A stretch of 64,000 nucleotides of DNA, from positions 744,001-808,000 of the forward strand of contig CP051239.1 in the NCBI GenBank assembly GCA_017794945.1, given 5' to 3'. Made by a program: the position numbers and the translations under genes. Below the pieces are notes generated by a model, which was not told where the DNA came from, did not search any database, and saw nothing but the letters and a program-made list of their open reading frames with translations. The stretch's first letter is position 1. Every line of letters begins with the position of its first letter. The stretch comes from Alcanivorax sp. Lineage in GTDB: Bacteria > Pseudomonadota > Gammaproteobacteria > Pseudomonadales > Alcanivoracaceae. This document shows, piece by piece, positions 20,910 through 30,788 of this stretch.

Positions 20910-21265
20910 GTTCTCAACCCCCTTTGCTGGATCTGGTAATCGACGCTCTGGAAGAAATGAAAGCCAAAAACATTACCAGCCTGGATGTGCGCGCCGTCAC
21001 CAGCGTCGCCGACGACATGGTGATCGCCAGCGGCACCTCCAGCCGCCACGTCAAAGCGCTGGCGGATTCGGTGATGGAAAAGGCCAAGCAGTCCGGCTAT
21101 AAGCCCCTGGGCACCGAGGGCGAGCGCGGCGCGGAGTGGATCCTGGTGGATCTGGGCGACGTGGTGGTGCATCTGATGCTGCCGGCGACCCGGGAATTTT
21201 ATGATCTGGAGCGCCTCTGGCAGAATCCGGCGCACCATCCGGACCGGTCGCCGCAAAGCGACTGA
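20906..21265 (+). CDS. rsfS: Ribosome silencing factor RsfS
   Basis: 119 residues, typical length. The conserved blocks [29 protein letters not shown] and [31 protein letters not shown] are complete. RsfS binds L14 on the 50S subunit and blocks subunit joining in starvation. ATGA overlap with nadD; rlmH follows after 35 bases. Confidence 0.96.
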   Translation: MSSQPPLLDLVIDALEEMKAKNITSLDVRAVTSVADDMVIASGTSSRHVKALADSVMEKAKQSGYKPLGTEGERGAEWILVDLGDVVVHLMLPATREFYDLERLWQNPAHHPDRSPQSD

Positions 21266-21300
21266 CCCTTTGCCATTCACTTGCGCGGCGGGTGTGTTGT

Positions 21301-21771
21301 TTGCGTATTCATCTTCTGGCTGTTGGCGGCAAAATGCCCGCCTGGGTGACTCAGGGCTTCGGCGAGTATCAAAAAAGGATGCCGCCGGACATGCGCCTGG
21401 AACTCGAGGAGATTCCGTTGCCTAAGAGAAGCAAGGGGGACACCGCCGCTCTGGTGCGCGCCGAAGGCGAGGCACTGGAGAAGCGGCTGGCAAAATACCC
21501 CGGTGCGCATCAGGTGGCGCTGGAAGTGGGCGGCCGCGCGCTGTCCACCGAACAGCTCAGCGAGCGCCTGGGCACCCTGAAGGATCTGGGCCAGGATCTG
21601 GTGGTACTGGTGGGCGGGCCGGACGGTCTTTGCCCGCGGGTTTCCGCCGCCGCCCATGAGCGCTGGTCCCTGTCACCGCTGACCCTGCCGCATCCGCTGG
21701 TGCGGGTGCTGCTCGCCGAGCAGTTGTATCGCGGCTGGACGCTGCTCGCCGGCCATCCTTATCATCGCTGA
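21301..21771 (+). CDS. rlmH: 23S rRNA (pseudouridine1915-N3)-methyltransferase
   Basis: 156 residues from TTG 21301, which gives the conserved RIHLLAVGGKMPAWV start (MKLQLVAVG in E. coli); a GTG at 21292 would add three residues. The SPOUT knot is intact (VLVGGPDGL; WSLSPLTLPHPLVRVLLAEQLYRGW; C-terminal GHPYHR). It methylates pseudouridine 1915 in helix 69 of 23S rRNA. It precedes the cell-elongation genes mrdA-rodA as usual. Confidence 0.94.
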   Translation: MRIHLLAVGGKMPAWVTQGFGEYQKRMPPDMRLELEEIPLPKRSKGDTAALVRAEGEALEKRLAKYPGAHQVALEVGGRALSTEQLSERLGTLKDLGQDLVVLVGGPDGLCPRVSAAAHERWSLSPLTLPHPLVRVLLAEQLYRGWTLLAGHPYHR

Positions 21772-21792
21772 ACCATCGACTATCAGGGCCCA

Positions 21793-23609
21793 ATGCGCCG
21801 ACCTCTGACCCTAAAAGACCACCACCACGAGCAGCGGATTTTCAGCTTTCGCCTGCTGGTGAGCGCCATTCTGGTCACCCTGCTGACCGTGGGGCTGGTG
21901 GGGCGCATGGCCTGGCTGCAGATTTTCCAGCACAGCCGCTATACCACGCTCAGTGATGAAAACCGGGTGCAGACCCAGGCGGTGCCGCCGCCGCGCGGGC
22001 TGATCACCGACCGCAACGGCGAAATTCTCGCCGCCAACCGGCCGGACTTCACCGTGGAAGTGATCGTCGAGCAGATTCCCGACCTGCAACGGACCCTGCG
22101 TGAAATTCACCGGCTGGTGCCGCTGGAAAGCGACGACATCGAACGCTTCAACAAGCGTCTGCAGGGGCCGCGCCGGCCCTGGGACCCGATTCCCCTGCGC
22201 GGGCGCCTGAGCGAAGACGAGATCGCCCGCATCACCGTCAACCAGCACCGGCTGCCGGGCGTGCGCGTGGCCGCCAACCCGGTGCGCCACTATCCCCACG
22301 GCAAGCTGTTTTCCCATGTTCTGGGCTACGTGAACCGGCTCAACGCGGAAGACCTGGACGGCATGACCCTCACCGAACAGGGCGATTACGCCGGCACCCA
22401 CTACTACGGGCGAAGCGGGGTGGAGCGTTACTACGAGAACCGCCTGCACGGCCAGGTGGGCTACCGCCAGGTGGAAACCAACGCCCGGGGCCGGATACTG
22501 CGCGTGCTGGAGCAGAAGCCGCCGGTGCCCGGCGAGAATCTGCGCCTGACCCTGGATATGGAAGTGCAGCGGGCCGCCGACGACGCCCTCGGCGACCGTC
22601 GCGGCGCGGTTGTGGCCATCGACCCCCGTGACGGCAGCGTGCTGGCGTTCGTCAGCCGTCCGGTGTTCGATCCCAACCTGTTCGTCAACGGCATTTCCCA
22701 CCAGGACTACGCCCGCTACCGGGAAGACCTGGACAACCCCCTGTTCAACCGCGCCTTGCAGGGCCGCTACCCGCCCGGCTCCACCGTGAAACCGTTCATC
22801 GGACTGGCGGGCCTGGACGCCGGCGTCACCGACTGGCAACGCACCATCTGATGGTGCAATCCTGCGACACCTACTTTTACGACCTCGGGTTCAAGCTGGG
22901 CATTTCCCGCATGCACGATTTCCTCAGCGACTTTTCGCTGGGCCAGCCCACCGGCATCGACCTGTTCAACGAGTCCTCGGGGCTACTGCCGTCCAAGGAG
23001 TGGAAACGCGCGGCGCGCGGCGCCACCTGGTACCACGGCGACACCATCAACGCCAGTATCGGCCAGGGCTTCATGCTGGCCACGCCCCTGCAACTGGCCA
23101 CCGCCACCGCGATTCTCGCCCACCACGGCAAGCAGGTGACGCCCACCCTGGCCGCCGACGCCCTGCGGGTGCCGCCGCGCCCGGATATCACACTGAATAA
23201 TCCGGACAACTGGCAGCGCATGGAAGAGACCATGGCGGAGGTGGTGCACGGCGAGCGAGGCACCGCCAAGGTCATGGCCGAGGGCGCGCCTTACCGGATG
23301 GGCGCCAAGACCGGCACGTCCCAGGTGTTTTCCGTGGGCCAGGACGAAACCTATAACGAGGAAGAGTTGGCCGAGCGGCTGCTCGACCATGCCCTGATCA
23401 TCGCCTTCGCGCCGGTGGAAGAGCCCGCCATCGCCGTGGCGGTGCTGGTGGAAAACGGCCGCCACGGCGGCTCCACCGCCGGCCCGGTGGCGCGGCGGGT
23501 GATGGACGCCTGGCTGCTCAACGACAACGGCGAGCTGGCGGTGCCGCCGCCACTGAACCGTGCCCCGCGAACGCAAACCGCCGGCACCACCCCGGGAGGC
23601 ACCCCATGA
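21793..23609 (+). pseudogene. mrdA: Penicillin-binding protein 2, broken in two frames
   Basis: PBP2 is the elongasome transpeptidase. The first frame, 21793-22851 (352 residues), has the membrane anchor, the pedestal domain and the catalytic Ser330 (GSTVKP), then ends abruptly after GVTDWQRTI. The second frame, 22851-23609 (252 residues), resumes at VQSCDTYFYDLG and holds the SxD and KTG (AKTGTSQ) motifs. About 30-35 residues normally lying between (the FDPG...RDWK...GHG stretch of other PBP2s) are missing. The frames are shifted, consistent with loss of a length one more than a multiple of three. The junction is precisely a hairpin, GCACCATC-T-GATGGTGC (22841-22857). The TGATG stop/start could allow coupled translation of two chains. 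A deletion artefact is equally possible, because mrdA is normally essential in rods. Confidence 0.85.
22841..22857. repeat. Short perfect hairpin at the mrdA break
   Basis: GCACCATC and GATGGTGC are perfect inverted complements with a single T between them. They coincide exactly with the point where PBP2 coding sequence is missing. This suggests deletion of the inside of a hairpin, in the cell or during sequencing. Confidence 0.85.
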
Positions 23610-24745
23610 GCGTACGGGAATACCAACGGCAGATGCCCTTGGGCGGCGGCCTGGGCACCAAACTGTCGGCGCGCCTGCACCTGGACGCGCCTTTGCTGAC
23701 GGCGTTGCTGCTTCTGGTGCTGGGCGGGCTGGCCGTTCTCTACAGCGCCGGCGGCGGCGACCTGAACCTGGTGGTGCGCCAGTCGATCCGCCTGGGCGCG
23801 GGCTTTCTGATACTGCTGGTGCTGGCGCAGATACCGCCGCGCAGTTACCGCTTCTGGACCCCGGTGATCTACGCCATCGGCGTGATCCTGTTGGCACTGG
23901 TGGTGCTGGTGGGCACCGAGGCGAAGGGCGCCACCCGCTGGCTGACGTTGCCGGGCATCGGCCGCTTTCAGCCCGCCGAGCTGATGAAGCTGGCGGTGCC
24001 GGCGATGGTCGCGTGGTTCTTCAGCGAACGGAACCTGCCGCCCACCAAACTGGACGTGCTGGCGGCGCTGGGTCTGATTTTCCTGCCGGTGGTGATGATC
24101 GCGGTGCAGCCGGATCTGGGCACCTCGATCCTGATCGCCGCCGCCGGCCTGGTGGTGCTGTTCATGGCCGGCCTGTCCTGGCGGCTGATCAGCCTGGCGG
24201 TGCTGGTGCTGGTGATCGCGGCGCCGCTGATGTATTTCTTCGTGCTGCACGACTACCAGCGCAGCCGGGTGGACACCTTCCTCAACCCGGAGGCGGACCC
24301 GCGCGGTGCCGGCTGGAACATCATCCAGTCGAAGACCGCCATCGGTTCCGGCGGCGTCACCGGCAAGGGCTGGTTGGACGGCACCCAGTCGCGACTGGAT
24401 TTTCTGCCCGAATCGTCCACCGATTTCATTCTCGCCGTGCTCGGCGAGGAATTCGGCCTGATCGGCTTCGTGCTGCTGATCTCGATCTATCTGGTGATCG
24501 TCGGGCGCGGCTTTTTTATCAGCTGGCAGGCCCAGGAGACCTTCTCGCGGCTGCTGGCCGCCGCGCTGACCATGACGTTTTTTATTTATATTTTTGTGAA
24601 CGTCGGCATGGTGTCCGGACTCTTACCGGTGGTGGGCGTACCCTTACCCCTGGTGAGCTATGGTGGCACCTCGATCGTAACCCTGATGGCCAGCTTCGGC
24701 ATGCTGATGTCGATTCATACCCATCGCCGTCTGATGACGTATTAA
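23606..24745 (+). CDS. rodA: Peptidoglycan polymerase RodA
   Basis: 379 residues, a SEDS-family membrane protein with about ten helices. Conserved blocks: GATRWLTLPGIGRFQPAELMK, VAVQPDLGTS (read here as IAVQPDLGTS), FLPESSTDFILAVLGEEFG and VPLPLVSYGGTS. RodA polymerises glycan strands from lipid II and works with PBP2 in the elongasome. It overlaps the broken mrdA by ATGA. RodA itself shows no damage, which argues that the locus is still under selection. Confidence 0.95.
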   Translation: MSVREYQRQMPLGGGLGTKLSARLHLDAPLLTALLLLVLGGLAVLYSAGGGDLNLVVRQSIRLGAGFLILLVLAQIPPRSYRFWTPVIYAIGVILLALVVLVGTEAKGATRWLTLPGIGRFQPAELMKLAVPAMVAWFFSERNLPPTKLDVLAALGLIFLPVVMIAVQPDLGTSILIAAAGLVVLFMAGLSWRLISLAVLVLVIAAPLMYFFVLHDYQRSRVDTFLNPEADPRGAGWNIIQSKTAIGSGGVTGKGWLDGTQSRLDFLPESSTDFILAVLGEEFGLIGFVLLISIYLVIVGRGFFISWQAQETFSRLLAAALTMTFFIYIFVNVGMVSGLLPVVGVPLPLVSYGGTSIVTLMASFGMLMSIHTHRRLMTY

Positions 24746-24758
24746 AAGGAGACAGTTG

Positions 24759-25811
24759 GTGAAAAAAGGATTGTCGGTTGCACTGCGGGCCACCCTGGCG
24801 GGCGCCCTGCTCAACGGCGTCGCCATGGCCGAGACCACGACCAAAACCAGCAATTACGCGGAGCACCCCGAAGCCGCCGCGGTGGTCGAGGCACTGGGCG
24901 AACGGGGCTTTGATACCGACCGGGTGCGCAGCCTGCTGGCCGACGCCGAGCGACAGGAGAGCATTTTGAAGGCCATTGCCCGGCCGGCGGAAAAAGCCCT
25001 CACCTGGGCCGAATACAGCCGCATCTTCCTGACCGATACACGGGTGGAACAGGGGGTCCAGTTCGCCCGCGAACACGCCGATACCCTGGCCCGGGCCGAA
25101 CGGGAATACGACGTGCCCCGCGAAATCATCCTCGCCATCATCGGCGTGGAAACCAGCTACGGCCGGAACAAAGGCAGCTACCGGGTGCTCGACGCCCTGG
25201 CCACGCTGGGCTTCGATTACCCGCCGCGGGCCTCCTTCTTCCGCAAGCAGCTGGTGGCGCTGTTCGAAATGGAGCGCGACGCGCACATCGACGCCAGCAC
25301 CATCACCGGCTCCTACGCCGGCGCCATGGGCTTCCCGCAGTTCATCCCCACCAGCTACCAGGCCTACGCCGTGGATTTCGACGGCGATGACGTGATCGAC
25401 CTGGTGAACAGCCCGGCCGACGCCATTGGCAGCGTGGCGAGCTACTTCGCGGCGCACAAGTGGCAGCCCGGCCTGCCGGTGGCCGCCCGCGCCCGCGTCG
25501 ACGGCGACAACTACGCCGCCCTGGTGAAAAAGGGTTACAAGCCGAGCTTCACCCTGGCGCAGGCCCGGAAAAACGGCGTAGTGGCACTGTCCTGCGAGGG
25601 TGATAGCCTGGGAAGCGACTACTGCTTCGATCTGCCGGCCGATACCTCCGTGGCCATGCTCGACCTGATTGGCGACGATGGCCACGAGTTCTGGCTGGTA
25701 AGCGACAACTTTTATGTCATTACCCGTTATAACCACAGCGAACTGTACGCCATGGCGGTCTTGCAACTGTCCCACCGTATAGCCGATGCCCTGGAGGCCC
25801 AATCTCTGTGA
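24759..25811 (+). CDS. mltB: Lytic murein transglycosylase B
   Basis: 350 residues from GTG 24759; an in-frame TTG directly before it (24756) is the alternative. AAGGAGA lies seven bases upstream. It has a signal-peptide-like N-terminus (LRATLAGALLNGVAMA) without a lipobox Cys, so it is probably periplasmic rather than lipid-anchored. The catalytic Glu lies in IGVETSYG, and the family motifs GAMGFPQFIPTSY and DLVNSPADAIGSVASYF are present. It cleaves peptidoglycan to 1,6-anhydromuramyl products. It is in the rodA-mltB-rlpA operon, with GTGA overlap into rlpA. Confidence 0.93.
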   Translation: MKKGLSVALRATLAGALLNGVAMAETTTKTSNYAEHPEAAAVVEALGERGFDTDRVRSLLADAERQESILKAIARPAEKALTWAEYSRIFLTDTRVEQGVQFAREHADTLARAEREYDVPREIILAIIGVETSYGRNKGSYRVLDALATLGFDYPPRASFFRKQLVALFEMERDAHIDASTITGSYAGAMGFPQFIPTSYQAYAVDFDGDDVIDLVNSPADAIGSVASYFAAHKWQPGLPVAARARVDGDNYAALVKKGYKPSFTLAQARKNGVVALSCEGDSLGSDYCFDLPADTSVAMLDLIGDDGHEFWLVSDNFYVITRYNHSELYAMAVLQLSHRIADALEAQSL

Positions 25812-26704
25812 TTAGAGCGCTTTTTATCGTCACCGGGGCGCTCGCCCTGGGCGCGTGCGCCACGGCGCCGGCGCCCACCGAGCCCCCCGCCCAGACGCCC
25901 AAACCGGCCGACGGCGCGCCCGGTTCCGACCGCTACGAGCACAAAGTGGATTCCGGACCCGAGCAACGCCCGGACGTGGAAAACCAGCCCGAGCCGGTGC
26001 CTAAGGAAGAACCGCTCAGCGCCTATGGCAACCCCAAGACCTACAGCGTCTGGGGCAAGACCTATCAGGTGATGGAATCCGCCGCCGGTTATGAGGAAGT
26101 GGGCCTGGCCTCCTGGTACGGGCGCAAGTTCCACGGCTACCGCACCTCCAGCGGTGAACCGTTCGACATGTACCGCTTCACCGCCGCCCACCGGACCCTG
26201 CCGCTGCCCACCTACGCCCGGGTCACCAATCTGGACAACGGCAAAAGCCTGGTGGTGCGCGTCAACGACCGGGGACCGTTCCATTCCGAGCGCATTATCG
26301 ATCTGTCCTGGGCGGCGGCGGCGCGGCTCGGCATCGAAGGCAAGGGCACCGGCCGCGTGCGGGTGGAAGCCCTGACCGTGCGCGAAAAGGTCAAACCCAA
26401 CCGGGAAGGCACGGTGCCCACCGCCGTGCGCGCCGCCGTGGACAGCCCGCCACCGGACATGGCCAAGGCCGCCGCGGGCGACGAACTGTATCTGCAGGCC
26501 GGCGCCTTCCAGGCTCTGGACAGCGCCCGTAATCTGGAGCGCGCCCTGCGCGACGAACTGAAGCTGCCGGTGTCCGTGCGACAGCCGGAAAGCAGTGCGC
26601 TTTACAAAGTATGGCTGGGCCCGTTTGCCAGCAACGAGGCCCGCGACCGGGCCCGCCAGGCGATACGCCAGGCGGGCTTTACCTCACCCATCCCCGTGAA
26701 CTGA
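25808..26704 (+). CDS. rlpA: Septal-ring lytic transglycosylase RlpA (lipoprotein)
   Basis: 298 residues starting with GTG 25808, which overlaps the mltB stop. The lipobox is LGAC (MIRALFIVTGALALGAC). A low-complexity Pro-rich linker is followed by a double-psi beta-barrel (EVGLASWYGRKFHGYRTSSGE; AHRTLPLPTYARVTNL; VVRVNDRGPFH, with the catalytic Asp). A C-terminal SPOR domain (about 222-298) binds denuded glycan at the septum. In Pseudomonas RlpA digests peptidoglycan lacking stem peptides. The DacA product encoded next modifies those stems. Confidence 0.94.
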   Translation: MIRALFIVTGALALGACATAPAPTEPPAQTPKPADGAPGSDRYEHKVDSGPEQRPDVENQPEPVPKEEPLSAYGNPKTYSVWGKTYQVMESAAGYEEVGLASWYGRKFHGYRTSSGEPFDMYRFTAAHRTLPLPTYARVTNLDNGKSLVVRVNDRGPFHSERIIDLSWAAAARLGIEGKGTGRVRVEALTVREKVKPNREGTVPTAVRAAVDSPPPDMAKAAAGDELYLQAGAFQALDSARNLERALRDELKLPVSVRQPESSALYKVWLGPFASNEARDRARQAIRQAGFTSPIPVN

Positions 26705-26722
26705 TTCGCCCGTAAGGCTGAA

Positions 26723-27802
26723 ATGATGACTCAATACCTTTCCCCGCAAACCCTGCTGTTCCGGGTGTTCATCTGTGTTTCCCTGCTCGCCCTGGCGCCG
26801 CTGGGCGCCGCCAACGGCCTGATCCCGCGCGCCCCCGACGTGGACGCGCGCGGCTATCTGCTGATGGACGCCAAAAGCGGCCAGGTGATCGTCGAACACA
26901 ACGCCGATCAGGAGCTGCCGCCGGCCAGTCTCACCAAGATGATGACCGCCTATCTGGTGGAGAAGGAGATCGCCGCCGGCAATATCTCCGAACAGGAGAT
27001 GGTGCCGATCAGCGTTAAAGCGTGGCGCATGGGCGGTTCGCGTATGTTCATTCAGGAAGGCACCCGGGTATCGGTGCAGGATTTGCTGAAAGGGGTGGTG
27101 ATTCAATCCGGCAATGACGCCAGCGTCGCCCTGGCCGAGTACGTGGCCGGCTCCGAGGAAGCCTTCGCCGATCTGATGAACAACCAGGCCCGCGAACTGG
27201 GCATGGACCACACCCACTTCATGAACGCCACCGGCTGGCCGGCGGAGAACCACTACACCACCGCCCACGACCTGGCGATTCTGGCGCGGGCGATCATCCG
27301 CGACTTCCCGGAACACTATGACCTCTACGCCCAGAAGGAATTCACCTACAACGGCATCACCCAACATAACCGCAACCTGCTGCTGTGGCGGGACGACAGT
27401 GTCGACGGCCTGAAAACCGGCCACACCGAGGAATCCCAGAAACTGCTGAGCTACGGTTTCCGCTTCTACGAAACCTATGAAGGCTACGGCGCCGGCGACG
27501 TACTCGACACGCCGCAAGTGTGGATGGGCGCCGCCAACCAGGTGCGCCTGGGCCTGCAAGAAGACCTGATTCTCACCGTGCCCAAGGACAGCCAGGACCA
27601 ACTGAAGGCGTCCATGTCGATCCGCCCTGAGCTGCGCGCGCCGATCCGCGAAGGCGAACAGTACGGCACGCTGACGGTCACTCTGGCCGACGAAACCGTG
27701 GCGCAACGTCCGCTGGTGGCGCTGGAAAACGTGGAAGAAGCCGGCTTCTTTGCCAAGATCTGGGACCACGTCGTATTGTTCTTTAAAGGATTGTTCAGCT
27801 GA
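26723..27802 (+). CDS. dacA: D-alanyl-D-alanine carboxypeptidase (PBP5/6 family)
   Basis: 359 residues with a cleavable signal (FRVFICVSLLALAPLGAANG). The penicilloyl-serine motifs are in order: SLTK (PPASLTKMMTAY), SGN (IQSGNDASVALAEY) and KTG (VDGLKTGHT). The PBP5 C-terminal beta domain (about 280-340) and an amphipathic membrane-binding tail (FAKIWDHVVLFFKGLFS) follow. It trims the terminal D-Ala from stem pentapeptides. The released D-Ala is a substrate for the aminotransferase encoded next. Confidence 0.95.
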   Translation: MMTQYLSPQTLLFRVFICVSLLALAPLGAANGLIPRAPDVDARGYLLMDAKSGQVIVEHNADQELPPASLTKMMTAYLVEKEIAAGNISEQEMVPISVKAWRMGGSRMFIQEGTRVSVQDLLKGVVIQSGNDASVALAEYVAGSEEAFADLMNNQARELGMDHTHFMNATGWPAENHYTTAHDLAILARAIIRDFPEHYDLYAQKEFTYNGITQHNRNLLLWRDDSVDGLKTGHTEESQKLLSYGFRFYETYEGYGAGDVLDTPQVWMGAANQVRLGLQEDLILTVPKDSQDQLKASMSIRPELRAPIREGEQYGTLTVTLADETVAQRPLVALENVEEAGFFAKIWDHVVLFFKGLFS

Positions 27803-27805
27803 AAC

Positions 27806-27825
27806 ACGCGGCCCGCTGGCCGCGT
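27806..27825. terminator. Hairpin between dacA and dat
   Basis: ACGCGGCC (27806-27813) pairs with GGCCGCGT (27818-27825) around a four-base loop, four bases after the dacA stop. No T-run follows, so it may attenuate or protect the mRNA end rather than terminate. Confidence 0.4.
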
Positions 27826-27838
27826 TACAGGATTCAGA

Positions 27839-28720
27839 ATGCAGGATACAGGGGCGGGCACGGTCTACCTTAACGGCGAGTTCCTCGCCGCGGATCAGGC
27901 ACGGATATCCCCGATGGACCGGGGCTTTCTGTTCGCCGACGGCGTTTACGAGGTGATTCCCGCCTTCAACGGCGTACTGTTCCGCCTCGACGCCCATCTG
28001 CAACGCCTGGAGCGGTCCCTGGCGGAGGTGTCCATCGCCAACCCCCACGACCGGGCCGGATGGCGGCGGCTCTGCGAGGACATGGTGGCCGCCAACGGCG
28101 GCGGCAATCTGTCCGTGTATTTGCAGATCACCCGGGGCGTGGCCGACAAGCGCGACCACGCCTTTCCGGACCCACCGGTGGCGCCCACCGTGTTTCTCAC
28201 CAGCGCGCCGATTCCGGTGCCCACCGTCGACAGCCCGCACCAGACCAGCGGCGCGGCGGCCATTACCCTGGCGGACACCCGCTGGGCGCGCTGCGACATC
28301 AAGTCGATTTCGCTGCTGCCCAATATTCTGCTGCGCCAGCAGGCGGTGGCGTCCGGCGCCCTGGAGGCGTTGCTGTTGCGCGAGGGCCTGGTCACCGAAG
28401 GCGCCGCCAGCAACGTGTTCACGGTGCATAACGGCGAGGTGAGCACACCGCCGCACAGCGCCCGCATTCTGGGCGGTATTACCCGGGATCTGGTGGTCGA
28501 GCTGTGCCGCGAGCACGGCATCCCGGTGGTGGAACGGGAGATTCCCGAGGCGCGCCTCCACGACGCCGATGAAATCTGGGTGAGCAGCTCCACCAAGGAT
28601 GTGGTGCCAATCACCCGCCTGAATGACCGCCCGGTGGGCGACGGCCGGCCCGGTACCACTTGGAAAACGCTGTCGCGCCACTATATTCAGTTCAAGCGCC
28701 GCCTTTGCGGCCTGGATTGA
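27839..28720 (+). CDS. dat: D-amino-acid aminotransferase (class IV PLP)
   Basis: 293 residues. Fold-type IV motifs: YLNGEFLAADQARISPMDRGFLFADGVYEV at the N-terminus, PLP-lysine in RCDIKSISLLPNI, and EGAASNVFTV plus GGITRDLV for phosphate binding. It interconverts D-alanine and D-glutamate with 2-oxo acids. The gene stands between dacA and ybeD as in Pseudomonas. The ATG and the next few codons (MQDTG) lie in an ACAGGATTCAGAATGCAGGA-type repeat also seen near 40067, so the repeat appears to supply the start codon. The ribosome site is poor. Confidence 0.9.
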   Translation: MQDTGAGTVYLNGEFLAADQARISPMDRGFLFADGVYEVIPAFNGVLFRLDAHLQRLERSLAEVSIANPHDRAGWRRLCEDMVAANGGGNLSVYLQITRGVADKRDHAFPDPPVAPTVFLTSAPIPVPTVDSPHQTSGAAAITLADTRWARCDIKSISLLPNILLRQQAVASGALEALLLREGLVTEGAASNVFTVHNGEVSTPPHSARILGGITRDLVVELCREHGIPVVEREIPEARLHDADEIWVSSSTKDVVPITRLNDRPVGDGRPGTTWKTLSRHYIQFKRRLCGLD

Positions 28721-28760
28721 AACACCCAACCGAAGCCCGATCGACGAAGAGAGACCGACC

Positions 28761-29030
28761 ATGGCGATCCGCGAAGATCTGTGGGACTTTCCCCACGATA
28801 TGCAGCTCAAGGTCATGGGCGCCGCCGACGCGCCCCTGGAAGACGCGGTGGCCGACATCCTGGAACAGCATCTCACGGATTTCGACCGCCATGCCCATAT
28901 GAGCAGCCGCCCCAGCACCAAGGGCAACTTCGTGTCGATCACCGCCAGTGTGACGTTGCACCACCGCGAACAGGTGGAGAACATCTACCGGGATCTGGAT
29001 GCCTGCCCGCACGTCAAAATCACCCTCTGA
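28761..29030 (+). CDS. ybeD: YbeD family DUF493 protein
   Basis: 89 residues from ATG 28761, behind GAAGAGAGA. Conserved features are the [13 protein letters not shown] start and the [28 protein letters not shown] core, typical of DUF493/YbeD. The fold is ferredoxin-like and resembles the regulatory domain of 3-phosphoglycerate dehydrogenase; the function is unknown. It always sits next to lipB-lipA in gammaproteobacteria, as here. An in-frame extension upstream overlaps dat and was rejected. Confidence 0.93.
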   Translation: MAIREDLWDFPHDMQLKVMGAADAPLEDAVADILEQHLTDFDRHAHMSSRPSTKGNFVSITASVTLHHREQVENIYRDLDACPHVKITL

Positions 29031-29043
29031 GCCGGCGCCCGCC

Positions 29044-29703
29044 ATGCCCACCTCGCCCGTCACCGTGCGTCACTTCCCCAGAGTGGACTACCCGCCCTGC
29101 TGGCAGGCGATGAAGGATTTCACCGAGCAGCGCGACGCGCGCACCGGCGACGAACTCTGGGTGCTGGAGCACCCCCCGGTCTATACCCTGGGCCAGGCCG
29201 GCAAGCCGGAGCATATTCTCGACCCCGGCGACATCCCGGTGGTGCACAGTGACCGGGGCGGGCAGGTGACCTACCACGGCCCCGGGCAGACGGTGATCTA
29301 CCTGTTGCTGGACGTGCGCCGGCTGGGTCTGGGCGCCCGTGCCGTGGTCACCGCCATTGAAGACAGCGTAGTGGAATACCTGCGCGGCCAGGGCCTGGAC
29401 GCGGAAAACCGGCCCGGCGCCCCCGGCGTCTACGTGGCGGGCGCCAAGATCGCCTCGCTGGGGCTGCGTATCCGCCAGCGTGGCAGCTACCATGGCCTGT
29501 CACTCAACCGCGAGCCGGACCCGGCGCCCTGGCGGCGCATCAACCCCTGCGGCTACGCCGGGCAGCCGGTCACCAGCCTGGCCGCCGAAGGCGTGACGGT
29601 GTCCCGCCAGGCCCTGGAGCAGGATCTGGTTACCATTCTGTCGCGCCGGCTGGGGCTTGCCCCCCGGACAGCCCCGCCGCCGGACTGGTACACTCTACCT
29701 TAG
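29044..29703 (+). CDS. lipB: Octanoyltransferase LipB
   Basis: 219 residues from ATG 29044. Family motifs: [29 protein letters not shown], the catalytic Lys in [11 protein letters not shown], and the catalytic Cys in INPCGYAG. It moves octanoyl groups from acyl carrier protein to lipoyl domains, the first step of lipoate synthesis. It starts 13 bases after ybeD and is followed by lipA. Confidence 0.96.
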   Translation: MPTSPVTVRHFPRVDYPPCWQAMKDFTEQRDARTGDELWVLEHPPVYTLGQAGKPEHILDPGDIPVVHSDRGGQVTYHGPGQTVIYLLLDVRRLGLGARAVVTAIEDSVVEYLRGQGLDAENRPGAPGVYVAGAKIASLGLRIRQRGSYHGLSLNREPDPAPWRRINPCGYAGQPVTSLAAEGVTVSRQALEQDLVTILSRRLGLAPRTAPPPDWYTLP

Positions 29704-29777
29704 CGGTGCCGGGGCTCATCCCCGTGCCGCGTGTCGGGCCCACGGGCCGGATGTACCTTAGCAAGAGAGACGTTCCC

Positions 29778-30782
29778 ATGAGCGAAGCCCAGGCCGACCG
29801 CCCGGTGAAAGCGAAGGTTCAAGTCGGCGACAAATTACGCGGCGCCGACAAGGTCCGCACCATCCCGCTGGTCAATGAAGTCCGCCCGACCCGCGAGCGC
29901 AAACCGGATTGGATCCGCGTACGGGTGCCCGCCAACGGCGAAATTCAGCGCATCAAGTCGATGCTGCGCAAGCAGAAGCTGCACACCGTCTGCGAGGAAG
30001 CCGCCTGCCCCAACCTGCCGGAGTGTTTCGGCGGCGGCACCGCCACCTTCATGATCATGGGCGACATCTGCACCCGCCGCTGCTCGTTCTGCGACGTGGG
30101 CTTCGGCCGGCCCAACGGGCTGGACCCGGACGAGCCCAAGCACCTGGCGGAATCGGTGGCCGACCTGGGGCTCAAGTACGTGGTGATCACCTCGGTGGAC
30201 CGGGACGATCTGCCCGACGGCGGCGCCGCCCATTTCGCCGAGTGCATCCGTGAAGTGCGCGCGCTGAGCCCGGACACCAAGGTGGAAATCCTGACCCCGG
30301 ATTTCCGGCCCTGCCTGGACGATGCCCTGGATATTCTCGACGCCACCCCGCCGGACGTGTTCAACCACAACATCGAAACGGTGCCACACCTGTACAAAAA
30401 GGCCCGCCCCGGCGCCCGCTACCAGCATTCCCTGGACCTGCTGCGGCGCTTCGGCGAGCGCCGCCCGGACGTGCCCACCAAGTCCGGCATCATGGTGGGT
30501 CTGGGCGAGACCAACGATCAGGTCCTGGAAACCCTGCGTGATCTGCGCGACCACGGTGTCGACATGATCACCATCGGCCAGTACCTGCAGCCCAGCAAAT
30601 TCCACGCGCCGGTGGAACGCTACGTGCACCCGGACGATTTCAGAATGTTCGCGGTGGAAGGCCGCAAGATGGGTTTCACCTCGGTGGCCTCCGGCCCCAT
30701 GGTGCGCAGCTCCTACCACGCCGACCTGCAGCACAAGGGCATCGATGTGGGTGACCCGGAGAACCTGGCACGCGAGCTCTAA
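29778..30782 (+). CDS. lipA: Lipoyl synthase LipA
   Basis: 334 residues from ATG 29778, with AAGAGAG eight bases upstream; an in-frame ATG at 29751 is less likely. Both iron-sulfur sites are intact: the auxiliary cluster [12 protein letters not shown] and the radical-[11 protein letters not shown]. The C-terminal RSSYHA serine motif is present. It inserts two sulfur atoms into octanoyl chains using S-adenosylmethionine. It ends the long conserved locus, and a perfect REP palindrome lies seven bases past the stop. Confidence 0.97.
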   Translation: MSEAQADRPVKAKVQVGDKLRGADKVRTIPLVNEVRPTRERKPDWIRVRVPANGEIQRIKSMLRKQKLHTVCEEAACPNLPECFGGGTATFMIMGDICTRRCSFCDVGFGRPNGLDPDEPKHLAESVADLGLKYVVITSVDRDDLPDGGAAHFAECIREVRALSPDTKVEILTPDFRPCLDDALDILDATPPDVFNHNIETVPHLYKKARPGARYQHSLDLLRRFGERRPDVPTKSGIMVGLGETNDQVLETLRDLRDHGVDMITIGQYLQPSKFHAPVERYVHPDDFRMFAVEGRKMGFTSVASGPMVRSSYHADLQHKGIDVGDPENLAREL

Positions 30783-30788
30783 ACCACC

